Below, piece after piece: positions 7,734-18,400 of a stretch of DNA of 36,668 nucleotides. Location of the stretch: NCBI GenBank assembly GCA_937967505.1, contig CALCJM010000156.1:1-36668 (forward strand), in the 5' to 3' direction. Position numbers and translations under genes: made by a program. The stretch is from an uncultured Pirellulaceae bacterium (GTDB taxonomy: Bacteria; Planctomycetota; Planctomycetia; Pirellulales; Pirellulaceae). Positions within the stretch are counted from its first letter, which is position 1, and each line of letters starts with the position of its first letter. The notes below the pieces were generated by a model, which saw nothing but the letters and a program-made list of their open reading frames with translations, did not search any database and was not told the origin of the DNA.

Positions 7734-8429
7734 TCAGTTTGCCGTGTTGTCACCAAAAAATGAGGCCTGATCATCGTTGGTGGGCTGGCTGTCGCGGCTG
7801 CCAGATCCTCCTTCGGAGTCGAGGTTTTCGATGTTATCTCTCAATGCATCAAAGCCCCCGTCGCCTTCCTCATCTTCCAATTCGCGATTGATGGCAGATT
7901 CCTGATCGTCGCGAAGACGTGAGCCAAAACCATCTTCGTTGGTGTCGCCTTCGTCAGTGGCGTTATCTTCTAGGTCCAATTCATCCTCGAAATCGCGTTC
8001 TTCCAGATCCCGGCGGAATTGCGGCTTGCGTTCTGGTACGGGTTCAAAAGAGGGTGTCATCGTCTGCCCTGGTACGCTTTCGAACACGGAATGCCCCTCG
8101 TTTGAAGTGCCGGTGTAGACCGAATGAGGTACTGCTCCGCCGCCGACGGCATATCCGGTGTTCAAATTACTGTAACCGCCAGCATCCTGATAGCGCGAAA
8201 CTAGGTGCGAGTTCATCGCGCTGTAAGGATTGTAGTAGTCTGTTTGCGGTCCCGGAGTGCGACAGTGATAGCCATTGCCATAGCCCAAACCCAGAAACCG
8301 TCCCAGTTCCTGCCCTGGCGGACGACGCCGAAAATGCTGGGCGTGGCTTTCAGATTCAACTATCAGGCAGCCAAGAATTGCCGTCAGAGAAAAAGCGAAC
8401 AGGAGGGCATTTTTTTTCAGGGTCATCAC
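7734..8429 (-). CDS. Secreted acidic protein of unknown function
   Basis: The product has 231 residues with a clear signal peptide (KK, then ALLFAFSLTAILGCLIV, cleavage probably after SHA). The mature part begins with a basic Arg/Pro stretch, has a Gly/Tyr-rich middle, and ends in a strongly acidic low-complexity tail (about residues 140-231) rich in Asp, Glu and Asn. No catalytic motif or known domain is visible. It is convergent with the anchored protein at 6628-7716 (17-bp gap) and divergent from the parvulin gene, with a 352-bp shared upstream region. The acidic tail could bind cations; that is speculation. Confidence 0.75.
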   Translation of the reverse strand: MMTLKKNALLFAFSLTAILGCLIVESESHAQHFRRRPPGQELGRFLGLGYGNGYHCRTPGPQTDYYNPYSAMNSHLVSRYQDAGGYSNLNTGYAVGGGAVPHSVYTGTSNEGHSVFESVPGQTMTPSFEPVPERKPQFRRDLEERDFEDELDLEDNATDEGDTNEDGFGSRLRDDQESAINRELEDEEGDGGFDALRDNIENLDSEGGSGSRDSQPTNDDQASFFGDNTAN

Positions 8430-8781
8430 TATGCCTATTCATTTAAAAGGAAACGCGGTCACAGCATCGATTATCGTTGTTGTCTGCACAGCCCCTGTAG
8501 CTGATTCGTGGTTCCCCGGGTCCAATCTTATGGCCCGTTGTGGGTGGTGCAGATCATGCCGGTTGTAGCGAGGCATCCCCCCATCTCCGTTTTTTAAGGC
8601 TAAATAGAGCCTTCATCGTGATAGCACAATGGGCCGAAACCCCGATCTGCCTTCGCCCAGAACTTGTCTTGACCGCCGCACGATGTTTTTTAATACTTTG
8701 GCTCAAGTTTGAAGGGCGGCCTGCCGGTTGTCTGTCGGCAGAAGGATCTGCCTCAATCACACATGGTTAACGGAGTAACCG
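8430..8781. promoter_or_regulatory. Divergent intergenic region with candidate promoter for the parvulin gene
   Basis: This region serves both the minus-strand acidic protein and the plus-strand isomerase. A candidate plus-strand promoter is TTGACC (8669-8674), a 16-bp spacer, then TAATAC (8691-8696). A good Shine-Dalgarno GGAG at 8772-8775 lies 6 nt before the ATG at 8782, which fixes that start. No RNA gene or further ORF is supported. Confidence 0.45.
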
Positions 8782-10671
8782 ATGTCAGCTCGGAAGTTTT
8801 CGCACAACAAAACTAACTGCATCTCTGGTTTCTTGATCCCGATCGGTCAAATCAGCGCGATCGTGCTGGCAGCATTCGCCGTTGTCCACGCTGGCGGAAC
8901 TGCTTCAACCGCTTTTGCACTCCAGCAATCCCCCTCCCGGGCTCAGGCCGGTCAGCAGCGCATTGCGACGTTGGCCACCGTCAATGGGCGTTCGGTGACT
9001 CGACAACAACTGGCCAAAGAAGCCATGCGGCGCTTTGGAACCGATGTGCTGGAGAGCATTATTAATAAACTGCTGGTAATGAACGAGCTTAAAAAGCAGG
9101 GGATAGAAATCACCGAAGGTGACATCAACGATGCCATTGTGAACAAAGCCCAGAAATTTGGCATGTCGGCCGATCGCTATATGAAACTGATCAAAAATCG
9201 CCGGCAGGTCAGCGCCGATCGCTATAAAAACGACATCGTCTGGAACGAATTGGCTTTGCGGCGACTGGCTGAAGCCGCCACCGAAGTCACTCCTGAAGAA
9301 ATTTCCAAACGCATGGAATACGAGTTTGGCCCCAAGATTCAGGTGAGACAAATCGCCTTGGACGACCTGCCGACCGCACGCACCATCAGGGAGCAGCTGG
9401 ACAAGTCTCCTCATGCGTTCGAAAAATTTGCCAAAGCACATTCGATCGATACCAATAGCGCGTCGATGGGAGGACTGCTGCCTCCGGTCCGCCGCAACAG
9501 TGGCTTTCCCCAGTTCGAACAGGTTGCCTTTAGTTTGCAGCCCGGCCAAATCTCAGACGTGGTCAAATTCGAGGACACCTTCCTGATTCTGCGCTGTGAA
9601 CGGATCTTTGATGCCGAACAACTGACTCCTGAACAGACGGCAAAGGTTCACGAGCGGCTGATGGAGGAAATCGCCCGTGACAAATTACGCGATTCGGCCG
9701 TCGAAATGTTTAAACAACTGCAGGAAACCGCCCAGATCGTCAACGTCATGAATGATCCCAAGCTGTCCACGCAAATGCCGGGCGTTGCCGCAGTTGTCAA
9801 CGGTGTCAAAGTACTGAAGAATCAGGTCGCTGAGGAATGCATCACGCGCTTTGGTCGAATGATGCTGGATGTGGAAATTACTCGCAGCCTGTTGGTTCAG
9901 GCGCTGGAGCGCTCGGGGACTGCCGTTAATCAGGAAGACATCAATCGCGAGATCACTCGCGCGGCGGTCGCGGGTGGATTTCAAGGAGCCGACGGGAAAG
10001 TACTTATCGAGCAGTATCTGGCTTCGGTGACAGGCAACGATGCACGTAAAATTGATTTTTACATTGAAGATCAGGTCTGGCCATCGGTCGCGTTGAAAGC
10101 ACTCGTGGAAGACGGGGTGAGCGTTTCTGAAGAGGACATGCAAAAAGGTTTTGAGGCCAATTTTGGACCGGGTGTTGAGGTACTGGCGATTGTACTACAG
10201 GACCAACGGACTGCCACCAAGGTTTGGAAGATGGCCGCCGCCAATCCGACCGCCGAGTACTTCGGTCAGTTGGCACACCAGTATTCGATCGAACCGGCTT
10301 CCAAGAATAACTATGGTGAGGTCCCGCCAATCCAGCGTTTCAGTGGGAAAACGGAACTTGAGAAAGAAGCCTTCAGCCTTTCCGAAGGCGAGCGTTCCAA
10401 GGTGATCCAGATTGGCGAGCATTGGGCGATTCTGTATTGCAAGGGATTTACTTCACCGAAGGTCAATGACTTCGATGCGGTGAAGGAAGAGTTACACGCC
10501 GACATCTTGGAAAAGAAGATGCGGTTGGCGATGGGAGAAGAGATGCAGAAAATCCGTGCGGACGCCCAGATCGACAACTACCTGACCGGCACCTCGCAGA
10601 CCGGCAAAGCAATGGTACGATCGGCCCGAGCCAAATCTGCTGACAGCCGGTTGCCGATCGGGCGTCGGTAG
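8782..10671 (+). CDS. Secreted peptidyl-prolyl isomerase with two parvulin domains (SurA/PrsA-like)
   Basis: This probably acts as a periplasmic foldase or chaperone for exported and outer-membrane proteins. The 629-residue product starts with a signal sequence (hydrophobic IGQISAIVLAAFAVVHAGG, cleavage likely near residues 45-48). The protein is built from two similar halves. Each has a helical SurA_N-like part (first: VNGRSVTRQQLAKEAMRRFG; second: VNGVKVLKNQVAEECITRFG) followed by a parvulin-type rotamase domain, at about 188-272 and 466-556. Rotamase signatures include F-x-x-x-A-x-x-x-SID, the MGGLLPP region and AFSLQPGQISDVVK in the first half, with AFSLSEGERSKV in the second. The second copy lacks the usual GG, so it may be inactive. 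The start is fixed by GGAG at 8772. Placed tail-to-tail with the polymer locus, it could help fold the large exported proteins, but this is inference. Confidence 0.88.
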   Translation: MSARKFSHNKTNCISGFLIPIGQISAIVLAAFAVVHAGGTASTAFALQQSPSRAQAGQQRIATLATVNGRSVTRQQLAKEAMRRFGTDVLESIINKLLVMNELKKQGIEITEGDINDAIVNKAQKFGMSADRYMKLIKNRRQVSADRYKNDIVWNELALRRLAEAATEVTPEEISKRMEYEFGPKIQVRQIALDDLPTARTIREQLDKSPHAFEKFAKAHSIDTNSASMGGLLPPVRRNSGFPQFEQVAFSLQPGQISDVVKFEDTFLILRCERIFDAEQLTPEQTAKVHERLMEEIARDKLRDSAVEMFKQLQETAQIVNVMNDPKLSTQMPGVAAVVNGVKVLKNQVAEECITRFGRMMLDVEITRSLLVQALERSGTAVNQEDINREITRAAVAGGFQGADGKVLIEQYLASVTGNDARKIDFYIEDQVWPSVALKALVEDGVSVSEEDMQKGFEANFGPGVEVLAIVLQDQRTATKVWKMAAANPTAEYFGQLAHQYSIEPASKNNYGEVPPIQRFSGKTELEKEAFSLSEGERSKVIQIGEHWAILYCKGFTSPKVNDFDAVKEELHADILEKKMRLAMGEEMQKIRADAQIDNYLTGTSQTGKAMVRSARAKSADSRLPIGRR

Positions 10672-10685
10672 GCGACGCGCAACTC

Positions 10686-10713
10686 CCACGTGGCTACGCT
10701 CGCCAGAGCGTGG
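10686..10713. repeat. Palindromic repeat between convergent genes
   Basis: ACGCTC (10696-10701) and GAGCGT (10706-10711) form a perfect stem around GCCA. CCACG at 10686-10690 can alternatively pair with CGTGG at 10709-10713. It lies in the 132-bp gap between the stop codons of the isomerase and the minus-strand ligase gene, so it may act as a two-way terminator. Sequences of this style are common dispersed palindromes in planctomycete genomes. Confidence 0.55.
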
Positions 10714-10803
10714 AAGCCTTGGTGAAATTCTTCCCTTCTGAAAAACAGTTGCCGCTCGGCGTCCACCCTCTGGCGACGGTAGTCATATTCATGAGTGTTC
10801 AGG

Positions 10804-13800
10804 CTACGTGCGAGACCGGATTCCACGTCGTTTAACTTTTGCCACCAGATCCTTCATCTTGCGGGAATCTTCCTTCAACCAGCCACCCTTCTGACGCTTG
10901 TTCAATTTTCGCAATTCGATCACAGCGCGCTGCCGACTGATGCGGCCGGCGACCAGATCACGGTAGATCAAATCGGCTTTTTCACGCCGACGAATGGAAT
11001 CATTCACATCCAGAAACTGCTCGGTCCATTCAACCGCCCAAGAATTTAACGCGCTGCGGATCCGGCTGAGTGAGTTTGTCGATTCGGACAGTCCCGCCGA
11101 TTCGGAAGCTTTGTCGGAGGCCGTTGTTGCTGCACCTGGGGCGGTCAGGCCGGAATCCTTGAGCCTGTTTTCCAGTTGATCGAGAGTCGTTTGTAAATCG
11201 GCGCGTTGTAATTGTTTACTGTGGCGGCACTGGTGAATGGTTTGTTTAAGTTGTTCGACACACAACTGGCCGATGACCGGCATCGTGGCCAGTGTTTGAA
11301 GGGCTTTTTCGGCCACCGCTAGGTTGCGACCACCGGTTGCCATGCAGGCCTCATGGCAAATGTCCCACGCGTGAAAACGATAGACAAAATCAAGGCCGGT
11401 CCCTTTAATATTCTGTAACCCCATCACTCGGGCAAGGTTGCCGGGCGGGATTTCATCGACAATGCGGGAGACCACTTCCTCCCCTGTCGCTTCTACATTG
11501 GGAACGACAACCAGTTTGCGTTCAAACCACTTCCGCATTGCCGCGCGATATTTTTGGTTCACTGTTTCGGAAATTGACTCCGGTGCATCTTCGACTATTT
11601 CTGACAGCTCCCGGTATTCGGCGACAGCAGTGGAAAGCTGTTGGAAATGTTTAGTGACCGCTGCGGCATCAACAGGCTCAATCTGCAACTCTCTCATGAC
11701 GCTCGCCAATTTTTCGGCGGTCGTGATTCCATCGATCACTTCATCGATTCGGCTCGCGGGCATATCCGGCGGTTGATCGTTAGGGTTAATGATGCTTGCC
11801 AGCATCGATTTGACACGCACAGCCACGTCCTGATCGGTCAGCGGTTGCCGCGCTTCAATCGCCGATTTTTTCAAGGTTTCCCGGGCATGATCGATATCCC
11901 ATTGTCCGTCGGACTGCGTCAACGTCAGGCGTGCTTCCTTTTCCTGCCAGCACTCGGAAATGAATTTACGCAGTCCGTTCAGGTTGCTGCCGATCAGAAA
12001 GAAACGATCTGCGTTTATATCGTTGACCACGATGCTGGCGAACACTTTGGAGCGCGGCACCCGATCCGCCCGGTTGTTGATCACGCCACAAATCCAAGTG
12101 GTTGGGTCCTCCAGATGGTTTTGCCGGGCATAGCCAAGCCGTTTCCAGTTCCCCATGCAGCCAAAACGTTCATTGGCAGACATCCCGTTGGTGAATTCGA
12201 TCTTGCGACCACGTACCAGTGATACCGGATGCGTTTTCAACACACCAAGATCGGGCACCAGATCATCCGCCATGGCTTTGACGGACTGTTCGTTGGAGAC
12301 GCCCAGATTTTCTGCCATACGGGCGACCAGGGCAATGTTGTCAGGGTGTTCCTGATACGGGAATCGGGCCAGAATATCATCGGTGATTAACCCGGACTCC
12401 AGCCAACCAACCGGTTGAAGTTCAGTCCTTGCATACAGACACTGTTGCCGCACGTACGGGCGCATTTGTTCTTCGGTGGTAATCAGCGTCGATCGCGGGG
12501 GGACAAACCCGGAAATCGTTTCCGCCACGTTATAGCCAGCCGGCCCCTGGATATCTTCATGGTCGGGATAGGTATTGGTGATGGTGGCCAAGTCATCGAC
12601 CATCCACTGCTTTTGCAATACGTTGACATAGTCGGGGTTGAGTGCCATGCATTCCCACAGGAAGACGGAGGATCGCATCTTGCCGGCGATGTTGACTAGA
12701 TTTTTCTGCTCCCAAATGGTGGCTTTGTCGTAGGGGCGGAACAGCGGTATCTCCAGCGGTTGGCCGAAGGCGAACGAGTGAATGAACATGGCCTCGCAAC
12801 CGGTTGTTTTTGAAACCAAGCTGTACCCCAGAACGCTGATCAACGCCGCTTTGAGCCGCTCGGTTCCGGATTTCCCGCGGGTCCCCCATCCACCGATCGA
12901 CATCGGGATCCGGCTGCGCGATTTGCGAAAGCTGTAATTGGCCAGGAAGTGTTTGAGCATCACCAGAACAAACACCACAGCAGCGAACAGCACCAGTTCC
13001 TCCAGCGAGTTTTCAAATAGCGACGTGAAATAGGCCGTGAAGCGATTGAAGATGCCGATCCCATGTTCGGGCATCGAGCCGCCGATGGCCTGAGTCAGAA
13101 ACGGAACGATCCACGGCACTGCGGCAGCGTGTGCGAAGAACTTCGTCACGCTGTCATCCAGACAGGACATCTCCTGTTGGCCGGTGCTGCTGCTTTCGAA
13201 TCCCGGTGTCGTGCGATGTCGGTGAGCCTGAAACCGGATTTTGAATCCCAGTTTTTCAAACGCCTGAAGGTAGACTCGTGACTTGATGGTATCCCCCTCC
13301 ACGTTTCTGGGTTCTGCATAATTCGCTAGGTCCGTCGTCAGCTTCCAGCATGCCCGTACTCGTGCGGCGAACGTTTCGGGAGCGGTCACCCGGGTGATGC
13401 CCTGGGAAGTGACGAAGGAAACTGTTTTAGGTTTCAGCCAACTCATGTTGATGATCGAAACAAAGTCGTCAGCCAGCGGTAAGAAAGGGCGCCATGTTCC
13501 GTCCTCCCCAATCACCAACGGTTCTCCCGGCACCTTTGTCTGGCTCAGTTCGCCCGTTATTTGCGATGGTGTCCGCAGGGTGGCCGTACTGATTCGGCCC
13601 ACGGTATGCCGATGTGCCTGCCGTTTATCGGTGGCCGAATGTCTGATTTCAAACAGAAACCGCCACAGCCGAAATCCGAACCCCGGCCCGCGCGTAATCT
13701 TCAGTCCGCGAAAGTCGCGTTGAATGTCGTAACCAAAATCATCTTGCGAAAGCACGGAAAATAACCGGCCCAAAGTGATATCGTCGATCCAACTGAACCA

Positions 13801-15474
13801 CGCCAGGGGGAAATGTTTCGAGCCGCCGATCTTGATCTTTTGCAGTTCTGGCCTCAGGCGTTTGACCAATCGGCAGATTCCGGGGTCCAGTGTCGCCCAG
13901 ATTCTTTCGCACGCCTGACAAGCCCACCGACGAACGGCCGTTGAGGGGTGGTCTTCCTGGATCTTCAGCAGTGCAGGCACAACCTGCTTACGCAGGATTG
14001 TTTCCATCGTGTAGGTGGACTGGGATGAATCGTTACCTGAAAGCGCTTCGAGACGTTCGACCAGATAGTCCGTTGAGGTCACTGCCGACCACGCCGCGGT
14101 GCGAAGCACAAACGGGTCAGATTCGGTTTCCAAAACGTGTGGCAGCAAGGTCATGAATTTCAGGAATTGCTGCGGCCGCAATCGTCTATTCATTCCGACA
14201 GTCAACGCGCAGGCCCGGACCTTGGGGTCGGGATCATTCAGCGCGAATCCCCACCAACTTCGATGGACGCCGGGACATTGCGAATAGAAGGTCGCCTCGG
14301 CCATCTTTTGCCGGACGAATGGACTCGGGTCTGCCGCCAGTGGAACAGGAGGTGGTTCTTCCGGGTTCTGTTTGATCCAGTCACCAATCAATGCCCAGAT
14401 ATGCTGCCGTACGAAAATGTCGTCGCCTTCACCGGGTTTCTCCAGACGCTGTCGCATCACCCCCATCGCAATGGGAAACGAAAGTGACGCCAGAATCGAA
14501 ATCGCCTCACACTGGATCCAGACATCTGAATTGCGTTGTCGGGCAGCGCGGTCGATAAAGTTCAGCATTTGTTGGCTGAGTAGTTGAGCGGCGACGCTGG
14601 GGGGCACCGCCTCGAGCATGACTCGCATGGCGCGAATTGCGGCAACGTGGATACGATGATCGCCCTCGTAGACCAGACTGGATAAAATTGCTTGTTCAAT
14701 CCCCAAACGTTCCCAGATGCCCGAGAGTCGTTTAACCTGATCTTCAAGTTTTCCGCCGGTGTTGGCCGCGCTGAATTCCAGCGACCGCAGAAAAACATGC
14801 ACGGTTGCTTCGGCTAACCTGTTCAGGGTGAAATTGATTTGCATTTCGCATTCACCAATCCTCCGGAAAAATCGATCGCTGAGCGCCTCTTCGTCGAACC
14901 ACCTGCCAAACGCGACTTCATCAGCTTGGACTTCTTTGGGTGTCCCACCCAATTCAGTCGCATAGTGCAGAATGATTTCCTGCCGGTCGCGTTCGGTGGT
15001 GGCTGCGGCGACGCTACGGCGAAATTGTTTATTGATGGCACCCAGTTGACGGATTTTCTCCAGATCTTCCCGCAAAATAAAGATCAGAAAATCACACAAA
15101 AAACGCGGGGCCTGAGATCCCTGGCGTTTGTGGGTTGCCGGGATTTCACTTACCAGCCATTTCTCACGCCGTAACTGCGTAAGACTTCTGACACGCGATT
15201 CGCCGTCGCTGAGGTTGGCCTTCAACCATGTGGAAAAACCGGATTTGAGGTTGGCAAGATAGTCCCGGTTCAGCTTCAGTTGGTGCTCATTGAGTCCAAG
15301 TTCCAGCAGTTTTGTAATCCGCTGTTTACCCGCAGGGGTCAGCAAGAATTCCAGCGAATTTCCCGCAGGCCCGGAAGAAACGGACGATTCGTTTGGTCCT
15401 GGGGCGGGGGAGTCCGAACGGTCGGTGGTGATCGTTGGCGATGCGTTGCGTGTTGAGGAGCTCGCGGTCGCCAT
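10804..15474 (-). CDS. pgsB: PgsB/CapB-type poly-gamma-glutamate ligase fused to HEAT-like repeats
   Basis: PgsB proteins are Mur-ligase relatives that use ATP to join glutamates through gamma-amide bonds. The ligase part begins at about residue 858 with GGWGTRGKSG (P-loop Lys868), directly after a membrane segment at about 825-845. PgsB landmarks follow in order: SKTTG, WECMALNPDY, NTYPDHEDIQGP, HPDNIAL, NGMSANE, GNWKRLGY and NNRADRVPRS, then FFLIGSN. All have close counterparts in Bacillus PgsB, which has only about 393 residues. Here roughly 850 residues precede the ligase, including HEAT-like helical repeats (about 240-560), and about 350 follow, rich in charged helices and ending in a very basic tail. 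The gene starts 15 bp after the barrel gene ends. The polymer's exact monomer is not proven by sequence. The symbol reflects family membership of the ligase part only. Confidence 0.9.
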   Translation of the reverse strand: MATASSSTRNASPTITTDRSDSPAPGPNESSVSSGPAGNSLEFLLTPAGKQRITKLLELGLNEHQLKLNRDYLANLKSGFSTWLKANLSDGESRVRSLTQLRREKWLVSEIPATHKRQGSQAPRFLCDFLIFILREDLEKIRQLGAINKQFRRSVAAATTERDRQEIILHYATELGGTPKEVQADEVAFGRWFDEEALSDRFFRRIGECEMQINFTLNRLAEATVHVFLRSLEFSAANTGGKLEDQVKRLSGIWERLGIEQAILSSLVYEGDHRIHVAAIRAMRVMLEAVPPSVAAQLLSQQMLNFIDRAARQRNSDVWIQCEAISILASLSFPIAMGVMRQRLEKPGEGDDIFVRQHIWALIGDWIKQNPEEPPPVPLAADPSPFVRQKMAEATFYSQCPGVHRSWWGFALNDPDPKVRACALTVGMNRRLRPQQFLKFMTLLPHVLETESDPFVLRTAAWSAVTSTDYLVERLEALSGNDSSQSTYTMETILRKQVVPALLKIQEDHPSTAVRRWACQACERIWATLDPGICRLVKRLRPELQKIKIGGSKHFPLAWFSWIDDITLGRLFSVLSQDDFGYDIQRDFRGLKITRGPGFGFRLWRFLFEIRHSATDKRQAHRHTVGRISTATLRTPSQITGELSQTKVPGEPLVIGEDGTWRPFLPLADDFVSIINMSWLKPKTVSFVTSQGITRVTAPETFAARVRACWKLTTDLANYAEPRNVEGDTIKSRVYLQAFEKLGFKIRFQAHRHRTTPGFESSSTGQQEMSCLDDSVTKFFAHAAAVPWIVPFLTQAIGGSMPEHGIGIFNRFTAYFTSLFENSLEELVLFAAVVFVLVMLKHFLANYSFRKSRSRIPMSIGGWGTRGKSGTERLKAALISVLGYSLVSKTTGCEAMFIHSFAFGQPLEIPLFRPYDKATIWEQKNLVNIAGKMRSSVFLWECMALNPDYVNVLQKQWMVDDLATITNTYPDHEDIQGPAGYNVAETISGFVPPRSTLITTEEQMRPYVRQQCLYARTELQPVGWLESGLITDDILARFPYQEHPDNIALVARMAENLGVSNEQSVKAMADDLVPDLGVLKTHPVSLVRGRKIEFTNGMSANERFGCMGNWKRLGYARQNHLEDPTTWICGVINNRADRVPRSKVFASIVVNDINADRFFLIGSNLNGLRKFISECWQEKEARLTLTQSDGQWDIDHARETLKKSAIEARQPLTDQDVAVRVKSMLASIINPNDQPPDMPASRIDEVIDGITTAEKLASVMRELQIEPVDAAAVTKHFQQLSTAVAEYRELSEIVEDAPESISETVNQKYRAAMRKWFERKLVVVPNVEATGEEVVSRIVDEIPPGNLARVMGLQNIKGTGLDFVYRFHAWDICHEACMATGGRNLAVAEKALQTLATMPVIGQLCVEQLKQTIHQCRHSKQLQRADLQTTLDQLENRLKDSGLTAPGAATTASDKASESAGLSESTNSLSRIRSALNSWAVEWTEQFLDVNDSIRRREKADLIYRDLVAGRISRQRAVIELRKLNKRQKGGWLKEDSRKMKDLVAKVKRRGIRSRT

Positions 15475-15489
15475 GAATAAATAAGCCGG

Positions 15490-18400
15490 TTAACGTGTGG
15501 CGATTTTTGCAGCGCGCTCTTGTTTCAGTGGGCGGAACAGGACGGTACCGGGACGAAAGTCACGATACAGCCGAGCATCGTTAAAGTATCGACTGAACGA
15601 AATGCCAACGCTGGTGCCGCCCTCGATCTCGTGAATCAGGGAGAAATCCACTTCCGACCGAAACCCCGCCGTGCTCCACTTTTCTGCTTTCAGATCGATC
15701 CGGACGATGTTCTGAATCGCAGCCTCCGTTCGATCATTGTCGGACAAATAGCCCGTCATTCGATAGCCTAGGTGCACTTGTACCGGCCCAAGCAATTGAT
15801 CGGCACCAACCGAGAAACCCAAATTGTCCGGAATCAACTGATCTTCGTTACTGTTTAACATCGGTCGCAGGTAGAAGCGGCGATCCAGATAGCACTGGTA
15901 GACAAACTGGTCCGATAATCGCAATCCGTACCGATGATTCTGTTTATAATTGGTAAAGATATCCCGATCTAGTTCACCCGCACTAAACGAATCACGGGAC
16001 TCACTCAGGTAACGTCCGAAAAAATTAATCGATGGTCGATGGCTGACGTTGGGGCCAATGTGGTAGCGCCGGCTGATTCCGCCATTAAATCCTGCGGTCC
16101 ACGGGAACGAACTGGCCGCATCATCCAGCGGCGTCCCGGCGTATTGGGCATAGGCGAAAGCTTTCCAATTTATTTGGAGCGCCCCCTGGCCATCGGCCGA
16201 ATTATCCCACCGCCGGTTGACGTTACCTAGGGATCTCGTGCGCTGATGACTCGCACCGAAGGTTGGTCCTGATCCAATGCGGGGTCTGAGCAGCAGATCG
16301 GTTTGTTGATATTCATCTTTCCAAGGGTCGTACTTGCGGTTGGAGAGGCCAACATTAAAAAACCGCCCGGGGTTTTGGATGTTTGGAAACTCGTCGATTA
16401 CCCGCCTCTGGCGGTAGCCCAGGTGAAATCCGGTGGTGCCTGAATCGTGCACGCCCGGCGGTGTGACATCATCAATGTTAACTTCAACCGGATCCGCGTC
16501 AGGGCCACGCAACGACAGCAGTTCCAGTGATTGTCCGACCGGTTCGAGACGGGCGGCCTGAAATACTTCATCGACGGCATCGTGTACCCAGTGTTGATTT
16601 TCGTTGTTGGGTGTGACCGCTGGCCGGTACACCGGAGGAACCGCGTCGGCCGCATCCAGTTGGAATATACGAAAGCGCCCGACGCGACTGTCGCCCTCAG
16701 GAACCAGTTCAAAGGTCTTGCTTGCTTCATTCACCGGTACGATGCGCGTGTGAATTTGATCGCCAGTCAGCTGGTCAATGCGAAACACATTGGGACCTGT
16801 CGCACGAAAAGACAGGGGTTCATCCTGCGTTGCAACGTGCCACGATTTGACTGCCGGTGGGATCACGGGGGTGGTTGATTGGTTGACGGAGCCGTCAGGT
16901 AATATTTCGTCGATATTGATGGTGACATAGTGGTTTGCGTACGGCTGTGGCTGCCAGAAGGTGATACGCTCCGAACCGGGGGTCAGCCTGATTCGGAATT
17001 TTTCGGTTTGGCGATGCGATTTTAGTGTCAGTGATTCCTGTTGGCCGTCTACCTCCCAGTTGACCACGGTGTCCAGTGTTGGCAGGAATCCAATCCGTGG
17101 CCTTGCCAGGGTGAATTCCAGTTCCGGCGCAAACACGGCCGACAGGTCGATTTCGATCGGTGTCTCACCCACGACCGCGCGGTCAATGCGATTGACGCCC
17201 AACAAGGTACGGCGTGTACGGGTTCCCGGTGTCAATGGTCGCCATTGGTTCACTTTCTCAAGATAGACTCCTGCCCGCCGATCAAATTGCTCGAACCGCT
17301 TCCAGGTCGATCCTGCCTTGAGCATTTTGGCTAGCGCGTTGATCTGATCATGACCCGGATTGGCCTGTCGCATCGTCTCCAATAGCGCGATTTTGTTCAA
17401 CTGTAGCGCGGTTGCCTCAGTCGTGACTGACGGTTGGTCAAAGACGATTGAGATTGCCCGTTTGTACAATTCATCCTGCCCGACAATGACAAAGGGGTGG
17501 TGTCCCGGATAGATTCGGTCTTGCCAGGTGGGAATGTCACCCAACTGGCCGGTCAGATGCGGTCGAAGTGTTTCCAGATCCATTCCTCCCCCGTAGTACC
17601 GTCGAAAGGGATGGTCCAGTGACTTCCCTTTCTGCTCCCGGCTTACCAGTCGTACCGAATCAGTGCCCACCGCTCCTTCATGTGCCTCGCCCAGCAGATC
17701 GCAACGTGCGCCAAATTTGCCAAGGGCAACGGCGGCCAACGTGGTTTCGGTGATCGGTGGCAGGACAGGAGACTGCACCTCGGGGCGTTCAATATGTACG
17801 CGGAACAAAAGATTGACTTTGCGCGGCGTCAGTTTTAATTCGGTTAACCCCGCCGGAATGTGCAATTCAGCAAAGACACGTTTCCCGGGCGTATAGACAT
17901 GACTCAGCCCGTCAATGGCCAGAGTATCGGAGGCCAAGTTATTGATGATGGGGACACGCTCGATCTGTTGTCCGTTGCGGATTTCCAACACGCCATTGAC
18001 TGTCTGATCTTCAGGTCGTTGGCCGTATCGCCAGTACTGGTGGTTTTCAGCGTGATGCAGTGGGCGACACTCCAGCCGAATTTTGGCCGGGCCGTGAACG
18101 CGCAACGTTGATTCGTTGGCGTCATCGGCACGGGAAAACTCCATTCTCCGATCACTTTCCAGAGAATGGACGGTTGCCGCTCCCTGGCAGCGTGTCACCA
18201 ATCCACGTTCGGACTTCCATCGCCTTGGCCCGGGGTGTTTCTCCAACCACGATTCCCAATCCTCAATCGCGGACATGCGGGTCAAAAGTTCATCGCTGCC
18301 AAGGCGGGTAAAAATATAGTCGCCATATTTCCAGTGCTTTATCCAGCGCTGCCCATCGTCACCAGCGACCGCCAACAAGCGGAACGCCCGTTTGTATTGA

